From Chitinophaga sedimenti (GTDB taxonomy: Bacteria > Bacteroidota > Bacteroidia > Chitinophagales > Chitinophagaceae): a stretch of 64,000 bases of DNA. Shown here piece by piece: positions 10,792-22,569 of the stretch (position 1 is the first letter of the stretch; each line of letters starts with the position of its first letter). The position numbers and the translations under genes were made by a program. Location: the NCBI RefSeq assembly GCF_023156195.1, contig NZ_JAKUKA010000001.1:3906001-3970000 (forward strand), written 5' to 3'. Below the pieces are notes generated by a model. It saw nothing but the letters and a program-made list of their open reading frames with translations. It ran no database searches and was not told the DNA's origin.

Positions 10792-13700
10792 TTAAAAGGT
10801 GAAAGATGCGCCAAGCGTGTAAGTAGTGGTGGCAGGATAGCGGGTCCTGTCATCGAAGCCCGGCGTTAACCCGGTTACTCCCACTTCAGGATCAATGCCA
10901 GAATACTTCGTAATCGTGGCCAGGTTGGAGCCCGATACATATACCCGTAATCCCCTTACTGCTACATTTTTTAGTTTGATGTTATACCCTACCGTCACGT
11001 TGTCTATTTTCCAGTAGTCGCCATCTTCAATGTAATAACTAAGGTAATTCAACGACTGATCGTCCGCCAGGGCACGTTTTCCGTATACTTTATCGTAGGC
11101 GGAAGTAAGCAGGTTGCCGCGTGTGAGCATAACCGGCGCAGCATAAAACATACGCGGCGTATTCAGTATCTGGAAGCCGAAAGCCCCGCGCATCGTCACA
11201 TTCAGATCGAAATTCTTGTAACTAACAGTGTTATTGAAGTTGAGGTAATGCTTCGGCAAACCGTTGCCAATGATCTTCTTATCATCAGCCTGCTGCTGTG
11301 CAATTGGTTTTGCGTTGCCATCTTTCCCTTCTATTACCCAATAACCATTTTCATCGATATCGATGGATTTAAATCCCCAGAAATTGCCGATCGGCTGCCC
11401 GATCTGGATGCGCGAAACCGCCTGTTGTATAGGCTCTTCTGTTGTACCCGCATCAAAATAACCCGCTGCCAGCTGAAAGTTTTTATCGGAGAGTGAGCAG
11501 CAGTTATTTTTATTGGTTGAATAGTTGACAGATGTATTCCATTTAAAATCCTTATGATCTATCGCCGCTACGTTTACCTGGAATTCTATTCCTTTATTCT
11601 CCATAGATGCCGCATTGGCGCGGATCGTGTTGTAGAGATAAGGCGGCGTTGGCACGGAATAATCAAGCAACAGATCGCGGGTAGTACGTTTGTACAAATC
11701 GATCGAACCCGTTACGCGATTGTTCCACAGGCCATAGTCAAGGCCAATGTTGGCTTCTTCCTTCTTCTCCCAGCGCAGATCCGGGTTGGCATTCGTAGAT
11801 GGATTGATGGCCTGCACCCATTGTCCGTTTACAAGAATGTAGGTATCGAAATTCAGGCGGTTCAGCGACATATACGGATCGTTGGGCTCTGTACCCGTAA
11901 TACCATAACCACCACGCAGCTTTAATGCACTAATACCCTTCACACCATCCATAAAGCCTTCGTTCCGGATGTTCCACCCGGCAGATACAGCGGGGAAGTT
12001 GCCGTACTTATTGTTCACGCCAAACTTCGAAGAACCTTCGCGGCGGATGCTCGCCATCAACAAATATTTATTCTGAAAGCTATAGTTCAGGCGAAAGAAA
12101 TAGCCAATCAACTTATTACTACTTTGATAAGAATTCTGGGGCGCCTCGCCGCGCGCCAGGGCTAAGCCAGCACCAATGTTGTTGTAGGAGAAATCATCCG
12201 TGGGAAAGTCCCAGTTCTGCATCCAGTAATCCTGGTAGTTGGTCTGCCGCCAGCTGTAGCCGCCCAACACCGTTAAGTCATGTTCCTTAAAACTGCGCTG
12301 GTAGTTGGCCGTAAGCTCCAGCAGATCTTCCTGTGAACGTGTGGTACCACGGGAAGCGTAACCATTGCGGCCGTCGCGGAGAGTGGAGTAATGTTTTTGC
12401 TTTCATAATACCCGCGAACGCTGTTGTCGAGGTTGCGCGAGCCCAGCAGCATAATATCCAGCCCCTTTATCGGGGAGTAAGTGAGGGTGCCGATCGTGCG
12501 AAAATTGGTGTTCTCGTTTTTACCGTTTGTTTCCATCAGCAATGAAACCGGGTTTGCGTAGGCAGTTTTATCCGTATGCTCTGTCCAGTTGCCATTTTCA
12601 TCTTTAACAGGATCGGTTGGATTATAAGTAAGCCCGTTGCGATACACATCGCCGCGGTACGCGCCGCCGTCGGAGCCAGAGAAATAGGTTTGCTGGTAGC
12701 CGCTCAGGTTGGCATTGAGGCGGAGTTTACCATTAAACATGCGATGATTGACTTCAATGCGGGGATAAAGAATTTTATTGTCCGACCGCAACACCAGTCC
12801 CTCCATACTACGATAATTGAGGTTGGCGATATAACTGGTATTTTTGATCCGCCGCGCAGGCTAACGTTGTATACCTGCGAAATGGGCGTACGGGTAATTT
12901 CATCCAGCCAGTTGGTGGTGGCGCCGTAATCGTATGCCCCTGGCTTGCCCTGCGCTACCAGTTGGCGGTACTGCGCGGCATTCATAAAATCTAGTTTACG
13001 CGTAATACGCTGCGCGGTTACATACGTATTCACATCGATGGTGGCGGGCATTTCCCCACTTACTTTCCGCGTGGTAATGAGTATGACGCCATTGGTGCCA
13101 CGGGTGCCATAAATAGCGGCGGCAGAACCGTCTTTTAATACGTCTACCGATTCAATGTCCTCCGGCGCTACCGTGGTCAGCGTGCCCGGTACGCCGTCGA
13201 TCAGCACCAGCGGTGAAGTTCCGGAGGTAATCGTTGTGATGCCCCGCAGGTTAATCTGCGCAGTGGAGGTGGGGTTAGCGTCTGGTGTGATGACATTGAG
13301 GCCGGCCACTTTACCGCGCACCAGCTGCGCAGCATCCTGTACGGCGCCCTTCACAAAATTTTCGGACTTCACACTTGCGATGGCGGTGGTTACCCGTTCT
13401 CTTTTCTGCGTACCGTAACCTACCACCACCACTGCATTAAGCGAAGTTTCAGTTGCAAGCAGTTTTACGTTTACAGTAGTGCGGCCGCCCACAGAAACTT
13501 CCTGCGCGGTAAATCCAATATAACTGAATACCAGTGTAGACGATTCAACCGGCACGGTAATACTGTATTTCCCGGTGGCGTCTGTTACCACCCCGGTATT
13601 TTGGCCTTTCACTTTTACGCCCACACCCGGCAATGGCGTACCCGACTCGTCGGTTACCGTTCCGGATATTTTTGCCTGCTGTAAAGGAGCGCCGGCAACT

Positions 13701-13813
13701 GTTGCGTAATCCCTCCCCACGGCTGTTGCGGGAATGGAAAAGATGGCCAGTGGCAGAAAGGTGGCGCCCACCATTCGTACCCAACTGGCCTGAAGAAGAA
13801 AGCTTCTTTTCAT
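10792..13813 (-). CDS. SusC/RagA family TonB-dependent transporter (no STN domain)
   Basis: Three frames join into about 1,005 residues. A signal sequence is followed by a carboxypeptidase-like beta-sandwich (ISGTVTDESGTPLPGVGVKV), a TonB-box region (VVVVGYGTQKR), the plug domain (LIDGVPGTL, VLKDGSAAAIYGTRGTNGVI) and the 22-strand barrel ending in TYTLGASFTF. Breaks fall near 12770-12830 and 12270. It imports oligosaccharides across the outer membrane using TonB/ExbB/ExbD energy. It has no N-terminal STN domain, which fits control by the adjacent hybrid two-component system rather than by an anti-sigma factor. It is divergent from that regulator (219 bases apart). Confidence 0.9.
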
Positions 13814-14032
13814 AACGGTCAGCTATTTTATAAATAAAAGGATGTTACGCATGGCATAACATGCGTGAATGCGGTATTGCTATTTTGGTTGTCTGCAACA
13901 CGCTTCGCGGGCCCGGAGAAGCGAAATCAAAATAACACGATTAAAAAATGCCGGGCTTAACACTCCGTATCATAATTCTTTCAATTTGTATCAACCCCGC
14001 ATTTTGCCCCTCTTTTAGTTATTTTTGAAGAG

Positions 14033-17000
14033 ATGAGATATGGCCTTATAGTATTACTGGCACTGTGTTTCGCTGCCACAGGCAATTGCCAGCCTGTGTA
14101 TTTCCGGCATTACCAGGTGGAAGACGGGTTGCCGAACAATACGGTGTTCTCCGTTTTCCAGGACAGCCGCGGCTTCATGTGGTTTGGCACCAAGGAAGGT
14201 TTGTGCCGGTTTGATGGCAGCGCATTCCGGGCTTTTAATATGCCTAAAGGCGACCGGGAGTTTGTATACTGCGTGGCAGAAGGTATTCATCATACTTTAT
14301 GGACAGGCACAAGAAAAGGCCTGTATGAGTTTGATCCACGCACGGAAACGTTTACCGCCCGCGCAGCAGCCCAGCAGGGCGAAGTACTCGACGTGATCGC
14401 CGGCCGGCAGGGAAAAGTGTGGTTCACCGCTAACCTGAAACTGCATTGTTACGATGAACGCAGTCAAACTACAAGGGGTTACCAGTCAAACATATCGGCC
14501 ATTGGCCAGGGACAAGACAGCAGCATATGGGCAAGTTCAATTAATGGATATTTGTTCCGGTACAATGCGGCGAGCGACAGTTTTCACTGTGTAAACCGCG
14601 GTCAGCCTGCACTCGCAGGTACCGTTAACCGGATTTACTGTACACCTTCCGGGGGCGTACTGGTTGGTACCATCAGGGGCTTTTCCTTTTTGATCCGGCT
14701 ACCGGCGATTATCGGCCGCTATTGGGCCAGCCGCTACAGGAGAAATCGGTGTACGTGCGAGACATCCTGCACTACAGTGCCAACGAATACTGGATCGCGA
14801 GCGAATCGGGCATTCATAGCATCAACCTGGAAAATGGAACAATAAAAGCCCTTCAACAAAAGGATTCGGACCCTTACTCGCTTTCGGACAATGCGGCTTA
14901 CACGCTGTTCCGTGACCGGGAAGGTGGCATCTGGTGCGGCACTTACTTTGGCGGGGTAAATTATTATCACGACCGGCACAGCTACTTCCGGAAATACTTT
15001 CGCGACGACAGCCAGTATAGTTTAAGCGGCAAAGCCGTCCGCGAAATATGTGCAGATAACAGCGGCAACCTGTGGATCGGCACCGAAGACGCCGGCCTGA
15101 ACAAACTTGATCCCCGCACCGGGAAGGTTAGCCGTTATGCTTTCCCCGCCGTTGTATCGTCCACTAATATCCACGCATTGCTGGCCGATGGAAATGAGTT
15201 ATGGGTCGGCACCTTTCAACAGGGCCTGGATGTACTGGACCTTCGCACGGGCAAACGCCTGCGGCACTACAATGCCGATCCGCAGCGAAACGGCCTGCCA
15301 TCTAATTTTATCATATCTGCCTGCAAAACGAAAAAGGGAGAAGTATTACTGGGCACCAGTCAGGGAGTGTACCGCTACCACCGGGCCAGCCAACGCTTTG
15401 AGCCGGCGCCGGGCTTTCCGGAGCACATATACGTTTTCAGCTTGTACGAAGACAGGGCTGGCTGTGTTTGGGCAGGAACCATCGGAAATGGGCTGTATTA
15501 CCATCAACCCGGAACAGGTGTAAAAGGAAACATGCGCTACGACCCGAACAACAGCAATGGCATCAGCAGCAATAGTATTTGTGGCATATTCGAAGACAGC
15601 CGGCGCCAACTCTGGATATCCACCGAGGGGGCGGACTTTGCAGACTGGACAGCAGCAGACGACAACTGAGTCGATATAATACTACCGTTGGTTTGCCCAG
15701 CGATATGATTTACAAAGTACTTGAAGACAGTTCAAAAAGACTATGGATCAGCACTTCGCGCGGACTTGCCCTGCACGATCCTGCTACCGGTGACTGGAAG
15801 GTATACACCAAATCACATGGCCTGCTCACCGACCAGTTTAACTATAATTCCGGGTACTGCGACAACAGCGGCGTTCTATACTTTGGCAGTGTAAAGGGAT
15901 TGGTCAGCTTCCGGCCCGATGCGATGTTGCCGGAGAACAGCAATCCGCCCGTATATATTACCAGCTTCCAGGTAAACAACCGGGAACTGGCGGCCAACAG
16001 CGAAAAGCTGCGGCATTCCATCACTTTTTCGGACACCGTTTATCTCAACTACGACCAATCTTCGTTTGCGATCGGGTTTGCCGCGCTTACTTATATTTCG
16101 GCCGACATGACGCAATATGCTTACCGGCTCGACGGACTTGACAAGAACTGGAATTACCTGCCTGCCAACCGCAAAGTATATTTCACCGATCTGTCTCCAG
16201 GCGATTACCTCTTCCGGGTAAAAGCAGCCAACAGCGCGGAAACACGTTTACTTGTGCGCATTATGCCGCCGTGGTGGCGCAGCCTGCCTGCTTACCTTAC
16301 CTACGCCGTATTTACAATACTGCTAATCTATGCGTTGATACACGCTTATCATCACAGGCAACGAATACGTCATCAACGCAAGCTGGCCATTTTTGAACAA
16401 CAAAAAGAGAAAGAGATTTACAAAGCCAAGATTGAATTTTTCACAAACGTGGCGCATGAAATCCGCACGCCGCTTACATTAATCAAAGGTCCGCTCGAAA
16501 TGGTCATAGATGAAGTGGGGGAAAATCCGGCCGTTAAAAAAGCCTGCAGAATATAGAACGCAATACCGAACGGTTGGTGGCGCTTACGGGGCAACTGCTG
16601 GACTTCCGGAAAACCGAGCACCAGGACTTCAGTTTGAGTTTTGTAGAAGCGGATGTAACGCATCTCGTTCAGGAAAACTACCGGCGTTTTCGGCAACAGC
16701 GCAACAAAAACTGCTTTCTTTTAATATTGATTTACCGGATGAGCGCTTCAAGGCTTTTGTCGATGTGGAAGCGTTTCATAAAATCATCAGCAATTTAATA
16801 AGCAATGCACTGAAATACGCAGCCACCCGGGCGGTGATAACGGTAGAGCTACCGGATGAACAGGGTAAATTCCGTATTAAAGTGGCTAACGATGGTCCGC
16901 TGATCCCCTGGCAGCTGCGGAAAAAATATTTGAACCATTTTTCCGTATACAGGCGATGGAACAACCCGGATCGGGTATTGGTCTGCCGCTTGCACGCGCG

Positions 17001-17931
17001 CTGGCACAGCTTCACAGTGGTACGCTCCGGCTTTGCGAAACAGAGGGGCAGATGAACACTTTTGAACTGGTGCTGCCCGTCCACCAGCAAATTGAATTCA
17101 AATTTAGCTCTGCACAGGAGCAATCAATATAATTCCACGATGAAACCAACTATACTCCTGGTCGACGATAACAAAGAAATCCTTGAATTCATTGAAGAAA
17201 TTCTTGGAGAAGAATACCATTTGATGAAAAGCCAGCATGGTAACCAGGCGCTGGATATACTGGCTTCCACATCGGTGCAACTTATTATTAGTGATGTGAT
17301 GATGCCCGTCATGGACGGTTTCGAGTTCTGCCGGCGCATCAAATCAAATCTCGAACATTGCCACATTCCGGTGATCCTGCTTACAGCCAAAAACACACTT
17401 GTTTCGAGGATTGAAGGGCTGGAACTGGGCGCAGACGCCTATATCGAAAAACCCTTCTCGCCCAGGCACCTGAAAGCGCAGGTGGCCAACCTGATCACCA
17501 ACCGGGAATGCTGCGGGAATATTTTGTCAACTCGCCGCTGATTCACATTAAAACGATGGCCAGCGGCAAAGCGGATGAACTATTCCTCGGGCATCTGAAT
17601 GATATCATCCTGCAAAACCTGGACAATGCGCAGCTGGATGGAGAATTTCTCGCAGAATCGCTGAACATGAGCCGACCAACGCTCTACCGGAAAATAAAAA
17701 CCATTTCAAACCTTACCGTACATGAATTAATCAACCTGGCGAGACTAAAAAAGCAGCAGCGTTACTTGCAGAAGGAAAATTCCGGGTATTCGAGGTGTCG
17801 AACATTACCGGCTTTAGCTCACCCAATCATTTTAACCGGATTTTTTCGAAGCAGTTTAACATGTCACCAACGAGTTTTATGAAGATGCATGCCGAAGGCA
17901 AAAATCATAGCCGCGCAAGCGACTTACTTAA
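14033..17931 (+). CDS. Hybrid two-component system regulator (HTCS) of the polysaccharide locus
   Basis: At least six frame breaks interrupt a typical HTCS of about 1,300 residues. Order seen: signal peptide; periplasmic propeller repeats (VEDGLPNNTVFSVFQD, WFGTKEGLCRF and later copies); a Y_Y_Y domain (YAYRLDGLDKNWNYLPANRK); a membrane segment (YAVFTILLIYALIHAY); HisKA with phosphoacceptor His in FFTNVAHEIRTPLT; ATPase N box ISNLISNALKYA and G box GSGIGLPLARAL (in another frame); receiver with ILLVDDN, phosphoacceptor Asp in IISDVMMPVMDG and the KPFS lysine; AraC-type HTH (LAESLNMSRPTLYRKIK, then ITGFSSPNHFNRIFSKQF). It senses a glycan fragment in the periplasm and activates susCD. The end is uncertain: the last frame runs through the terminator to 18055, but one more shift gives TAA at 17929-17931. 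Between kinase and receiver a stop after AQEQSI is probably also an indel. Confidence 0.85.
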
Positions 17932-17971
17932 AAAAGATGGCCGGCAGCTTACAACTGCCGGCCATCTTTCA
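17930..17971. terminator. Bidirectional intrinsic terminator
   Basis: GATGGCCGGCAG and CTGCCGGCCATC form a perfect 12-bp stem with a 7-base loop, A6 on one side and TTTC on the other. It lies between the convergent HTCS and GH123-like genes and serves both. Confidence 0.85.
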
Positions 17972-17986
17972 ACAATAATAATTCCA

Positions 17987-19599
17987 CTACAATTCATTCA
18001 ATGCCCGCTTCGCTTCGCGCAACATATCGGCCGCGGGCACCTCTTTCAATTTTGATATTTGAAATGTTTTAAGCAATTCCTCGACCTTTGCACCATGGGA
18101 AGCACGCAGTAAACGTAACTTCTCGTAATCCTGGATTCCTTCTATCAGTCGCTCAAAGCGGATAGATGTAGCCGCACCGGGATATACAAAGTAGGTATCA
18201 CCGGCCGACCAGGTCCCGAAGCGGCTGTCTGTCAGCGGTGTTGCGGGCCAGCAGTTATATGCCCAGCGCAGGTAGCCATCGAGATGTTGAGCGGCGGCGT
18301 ACCAGCCCAGCCATGTGGCTTCAGCGGGCGGCGAAAAGGTGAAAGTATTAGGAAATCCTTCTACACAACAAGTGTAATAGGTCGTAATCTGACCCGCTGC
18401 TTTCCTTTGCTGCCGTATATCTTCTTCAAAAAACTCTCCCGAGCCGATACAATAGTCAAATAATTCCTTCGACAGTTCACGGTGATAGCTGCCTGCCAGT
18501 GAAATTTTAAAATCCTTATCAGCGGAGCGAACCAGCGCAATTGCCTTCCGCATGTCGGCAAGCGGACGTTCGTCCATCGCAATCGCTGTTTTACCGAACC
18601 AACCCTTTTGCTTCAGATGTTCGGCAAAATCGGCCAGCATCGGACGCCAATGTGCGTTGTAGGCATCGGTGCCGGTAGCCGCGATCAGCACTGTATCTTT
18701 ACCGAACGTTTCATCATAATAATAAAATTTGTTGTTCCAGGGCACCATGCTGTAACAGTTAACCACCTTGCCAATCCCCATTTCCTGCATGAACGTTACC
18801 CACTGGTCAAATATGGTATAGTCGTATTGCCAGCTCCCATCCTTCTTTTTCACCCAACGGATCATGGACTGGTAGATGTCATACGTTTGCCCGCGCCAGG
18901 GATCGTGAATCATGCTCACGGTCACAGCTTTTTGTCCGGCCGCCGCCAACATGCGCATATACGGCTTCATTGCTTCCAGGTGTGCACGTGACCATGGTTT
19001 TACGTTATGCACCCTGGCAATGGAAAACGGATTTTGCCACAGATCAAGATGAAACTGCCATTCGGCCGGCGGGGGCAACACCCGATCACTCACGGCGACG
19101 CGCAGGGTGAGTGGATACGTTTTGTCATCGATCACGATATGAATTTTTTTATACCAGGTACCGGTAGGTGCATTCCTCGGTATTTGGATGCTCAGCCACA
19201 CCGCTTGCGTGTTACCGGCATTTACTTTTTATAAGGGAGACTAAATACCGGGTCTGCCACGATCACCGAATCCGCTTTGCCAATGGGTAATGTACCACAG
19301 CCGCCGCCATCCTTGTTTAACCCGTCAGACATCACGTAGTCCACAAAACCGGCTTTGATCGCGGGATCGCCGGGTTGTATACGTAGCTTGTTAATGGCTT
19401 TATCGCTGTACACCAGCACCTGCGCGTTCAGCTTCTCTCCTTTCCAGGCGCGGAGCGTCATTGTTTCGCTCAATCCGGACGGTGCTTGTTCTCGCGGGTA
19501 GCGCGTATCTGTATTTCCAAAACCAACTTGGACCTGTTGCGCGGAAGCCTGTAACAACAACAGCTGGCAAACAAAAAGGGCGGTTAATCGATAGATCAC
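17987..19599 (-). CDS. GH123-like glycoside hydrolase (DUF4091 domain)
   Basis: Two frames make about 535 residues. A GTG at 19599 gives a clean signal peptide (IYRLTALFVCQLLLLQASA). An N-terminal beta-sandwich follows, then a TIM barrel of DUF4091 type. TAIAMDERP holds the neighbouring Asp-Glu pair that GH123 beta-N-acetylgalactosaminidases use for substrate-assisted catalysis, and the C-terminal IRFERLIEGIQDYEKLRLL is typical of DUF4091. One break lies at 19205-19225. As an exported enzyme beside the HTCS-controlled susCD and GH127 it probably trims the same glycan, but DUF4091 members are diverse and the GalNAc substrate is not certain. Confidence 0.75.
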
Positions 19600-20133
19600 G
19601 GGAGTATTTTTTTGATAAGTGATCTTAAAGATAATATTTTTTTTTCCGGCATTATAGTGAGATGATCGCGCACCCATTTGCGTTCCCACCAGAACCAATC
19701 CGGCAACTTTGTGTCGTTACCGGCCAGTGAATGAAGAAAGATGCTCAAAATATATTTCTCAACGTCTCTTGTAGTAGTGTCGCATCAACCCGCTCCACTC
19801 CTTGTAAGCCTTCTTAGAACATTCGGGGGATTAAGTTAGGAAATTAATTTTTTTTTTTTGAAAAACCGGGGTTGACTGTAGTACCATACCTAGCCACGCC
19901 CCATTGTTCAAGTTATTTTTCCCGACGGCGCGGCCAACTTACAGACGGGAATCAAAATATCACCATCTGTTTTTGCCATCTTACAACGTATAATTTACAT
20001 CTGAGGTTCATCTTTACCATCTTAAAACACCGCATAATCATCTTACAACTCCTCATCGCCTTCTGACTACGACGTACCGCGATCTTACAGCTTCGCTTTA
20101 CAATATTCAGTGCCGGATCATTGTGAATTTATT
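19600..20133. other. Gene-free stretch; leader of GH123-like gene and repeat array
   Basis: No convincing gene. Near 19840-19870 there is a long T run followed by GAAAAACCGGGG. The right half holds the degenerate 21-bp repeat listed separately. The remainder is AT-rich leader of the GH123-like gene. Confidence 0.5.
19928..20116. repeat. Degenerate 21-bp repeat array, core CATCTTACA
   Basis: The core CATCTTACA or a close variant recurs with CTTA at 19938, 19980, 20021, 20042 and 20084: steps of 42, 41, 21 and 42 bases, i.e. one or two units of 21. Weaker copies (CATCTG, TTCTGA) sit at the skipped positions near 20001 and 20063. Laid out in 21-base rows, about seven of nine rows share the core in the same columns. 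On the minus strand the same stretch is open for about 58 codons with a heptad-like CKMxMR pattern but has no good start. It lies just after the DUF3738-type thioredoxin gene. The alignment was done by eye. Confidence 0.5.
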
Positions 20134-21315
20134 TTATTGAAATGAAGTTATATATCGGCAATTGCTTTTTTGCTTTGTTACTTTTACTCCGTACCGGGCC
20201 ATGTTCTGCACCATCAGCTCCCAGGTGAGTGTGCCTATCTCCATATTTATGCTCACAGGATACTTCTTTTCCTCATTCACGATCGCGGGCATACTATACT
20301 GCTCCGCCAATAATTTGCCCATTGCAGCCACAGGATGATTATCAATATACAATTTGTTAGGCGCCATGTTAGTACTGGAACTATTGGCATTAACAGGTTT
20401 GTGCGCATACAGCAAAGCAGTATCGATTACTTCCAGCAAAATCACTTCACGGATCTCTTCGCTTTCGGTATATTGAAGTTGTAGCGATTGCATCAGCTTT
20501 TCCAGCATTGGCCGCTGCCCGGGCTGCGATGTATTCCTGTAGCAAAAAGTAACGAACTTGTCACGTAGCTGGTCTGGCAGCGCAACCTGCTCCAACCCTA
20601 CTTCCAACGCATTGGCGACGATCAGGCGCAGCTCCCTGTTCACTACCGCAACCGCGAAACCTCCCGGAACCGGGTGTGTTCCGGAAATGCCGGGCGCTTC
20701 GTTTCCCAAAGGCTGTATTTGAAAATAGGCCGTTTGGGACTTATCCTCTATTATCTTCAGATAGGCACTCCACAACGAATCGTAATACCGGGTGGCGGCT
20801 GCCCGCACGTCAGCAAGGGGCTTCGGCGGTGTAACGGGTTGATGACGCAGAAACTCCAGCAGCATATCTTGCGTTAAACTTGCTGCATGTCCAGCCCACT
20901 TTACTTCCCGCTGTTCATCCAGCAACACGCAAAAAGGTATCGCCGTTACCTGGTAGTCATTTAAAGAAGTATGAGTGGTGTCGGAGACTACGGCAGTGGC
21001 AAAAGGCAGCTTCGCCAGTGTTTCACGGATTTTAGCCGCCGGTTCATCACTGATCGATACAAACTGTAGGTTCTTATCCGCAGCATGCGCCCGCACAAGG
21101 TCGTTCATGTGCGGTACCGCAGCCAGGCAAGGTTTGCACCAGGTGGCCCAAAAGTCAACTACTAATAATTTATCTTGTAATGATGAATCTGCAGGAACAT
21201 TACTGATCCAATTGGTAATGGTAAGCGGCGGCGCCTTTTCGCCAGTTTTAATTTGCGCTATGGCTTTCGTAGCGGCAAACAGGCAAAGTACAAAGGTCAG
21301 GGAACGGGTTAGCAT
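20134..21315 (-). CDS. TlpA-like thiol oxidoreductase with C-terminal DUF3738-like region
   Basis: 393 residues. Signal peptide (TRSLTFVLCLFAATKAIA), then a thioredoxin fold with active site FWATWCKPC near residues 50-58 and the cis-Pro in VTAIPFCVLLDE. The C-terminal half (LYIDNHPVAAMGKLLAEQY...) resembles DUF3738, often fused to redoxins in Bacteroidota. Expected in the periplasm, reducing or forming disulfides. The last residues (NCRYITSFQ) look off-frame; one more A before them gives KKAIADI and an earlier stop, so a late indel is likely. It lies downstream of the first TlpA gene beyond a terminator, so it may have its own promoter. Confidence 0.75.
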   Translation of the reverse strand: MLTRSLTFVLCLFAATKAIAQIKTGEKAPPLTITNWISNVPADSSLQDKLLVVDFWATWCKPCLAAVPHMNDLVRAHAADKNLQFVSISDEPAAKIRETLAKLPFATAVVSDTTHTSLNDYQVTAIPFCVLLDEQREVKWAGHAASLTQDMLLEFLRHQPVTPPKPLADVRAAATRYYDSLWSAYLKIIEDKSQTAYFQIQPLGNEAPGISGTHPVPGGFAVAVVNRELRLIVANALEVGLEQVALPDQLRDKFVTFCYRNTSQPGQRPMLEKLMQSLQLQYTESEEIREVILLEVIDTALLYAHKPVNANSSSTNMAPNKLYIDNHPVAAMGKLLAEQYSMPAIVNEEKKYPVSINMEIGTLTWELMVQNMARYGVKVTKQKSNCRYITSFQ

Positions 21316-21491
21316 ATCGGGCTAATGATTTAATATAATAAAGGAGAAACTAAAGAAAACCTTATCGTCTTTCTATTACAGATAACAAAATATTACTTAT
21401 TCGCAAAACATCCAATTTATCACGCCAACGAGGTTAACTAGATAACCCCGACACGCATACTGGTACTAACAAACAACTTCAGGGTCCATAC

Positions 21492-21531
21492 AAAAAAGAG
21501 GCGTGCCGTTATCATCAGCACGCCTCTTTTA
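21492..21531 (-). terminator. Intrinsic terminator after the DUF4369-TlpA gene
   Basis: GAGGCGTGC and GCACGCCTC form a 9-bp stem with an 11-base loop, followed on the minus strand by TTTTTTG. It closes the sigma-FecR-SusC-SusD-TlpA run. Confidence 0.85.
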
Positions 21532-21532
21532 T

Positions 21533-22555
21533 TTACTTCAACACCTCCGCCAGCTTGGCTTCCAGCTCTTCTCCGCGTAAATTTCGCGCGATGATCTTTC
21601 CCTGTGGATCAATCAGGTAATTCTGCGGAATCGCCTGTACATTATACATATCCGACGCTTTTTCCTCTCCCAGGTCGATTACCTGCGCCCAGGTGAGTTT
21701 ATCTTCTGCAATGGCATTGGTCCACGCGGTACGGCCACGTTCCACGTCCAGCGAAACACCCAGCACTTCAAAATTCTTCGTGCGGTATTTCTCATAAGCC
21801 TTTACCAAGTACGGATTTTCGGCGCGGCAAGGTTTGCACCAGGATGCCCAGAAGTCGAGCAGCACATATTTACCGCGATAATCAGTAAGACTGATCGATT
21901 TCCCCTGCGGATCGGTTTTGGTGAACACCGGCGCCAGTTGGCCAATATCGCTTTTCTTCAGCCTGGCAATGGTAGCGCCCATGGCCTGGCCCTGCGCTGT
22001 ATTTTTCACGGCGACGGCAAGCGTATTATACAGCGGTTCGAGGTCGCTTGCTGCGGGTTGAAAACCGCCGTAATCAATAATCGCATTAAGGCTTACCACG
22101 CTGTTCGGGTGTGACTTCACAAAATCTGCGATAGCGGCTTTACGGTCGGCTTCCATGTTTTCATCCTTCTCACCGCGTGATGGTGCCAGCTGCGCTTTCA
22201 GTTGCGCATATGCAGTATTCACCTCACCGCCTTTCACCGTAGCAGTTCTGAGTGCATCCCTGCCTTTCACTTCAATATTTCCCTTTTCAAGATAAAGGGT
22301 CAGCATATCGCGGCCGCCAGCCAGCATTAAATAGGCAGATATGGGTTCGGCCACGCTGCCTTTCAGTGTAAACGCACCCTGCGTAATTACCGCTGAATCT
22401 TTCTGTTGCTTTTTATTAACGGCGTATGACAAATATACTTTTCCGGAAGGGATAGCTTCCAATTTGCCTTTAATCGTAAACGGCTGTTGTGCGCAAAGCG
22501 CTGCCGGCACCATCAGCAAAGCCCCGATGGCAGTAGTTTTCATTATCTTTTTCAT
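21533..22555 (-). CDS. DUF4369/AhpC-TSA (TlpA-like) thiol:disulfide oxidoreductase
   Basis: An intact 340-residue protein. Signal peptide (TTAIGALLMVPAALCAQQ), a DUF4369 beta-sandwich (FTIKGKLEAIPSGKVYLSY...) over residues 25-130, a helical linker and a C-terminal TlpA thioredoxin domain with FWASWCKPC near residues 235-243 and cis-Pro in VQAIPQNYLID. Members act in the periplasm on disulfides. It starts about 15 bases after the SusD stop, so it belongs to the SusCD operon, a common arrangement in Chitinophagaceae loci that lack glycosidases. The partner substrate is unknown. Confidence 0.9.
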   Translation of the reverse strand: MKKIMKTTAIGALLMVPAALCAQQPFTIKGKLEAIPSGKVYLSYAVNKKQQKDSAVITQGAFTLKGSVAEPISAYLMLAGGRDMLTLYLEKGNIEVKGRDALRTATVKGGEVNTAYAQLKAQLAPSRGEKDENMEADRKAAIADFVKSHPNSVVSLNAIIDYGGFQPAASDLEPLYNTLAVAVKNTAQGQAMGATIARLKKSDIGQLAPVFTKTDPQGKSISLTDYRGKYVLLDFWASWCKPCRAENPYLVKAYEKYRTKNFEVLGVSLDVERGRTAWTNAIAEDKLTWAQVIDLGEEKASDMYNVQAIPQNYLIDPQGKIIARNLRGEELEAKLAEVLK

Positions 22556-22569
22556 GTCGATGTATTTAC

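Noticed and set aside
17062..17541. Receiver domain as a stand-alone response regulator gene
   Set aside because: An ATG exists before the receiver, but kinase, receiver and AraC domains in this order are the standard single HTCS chain, and no ribosome site is visible.
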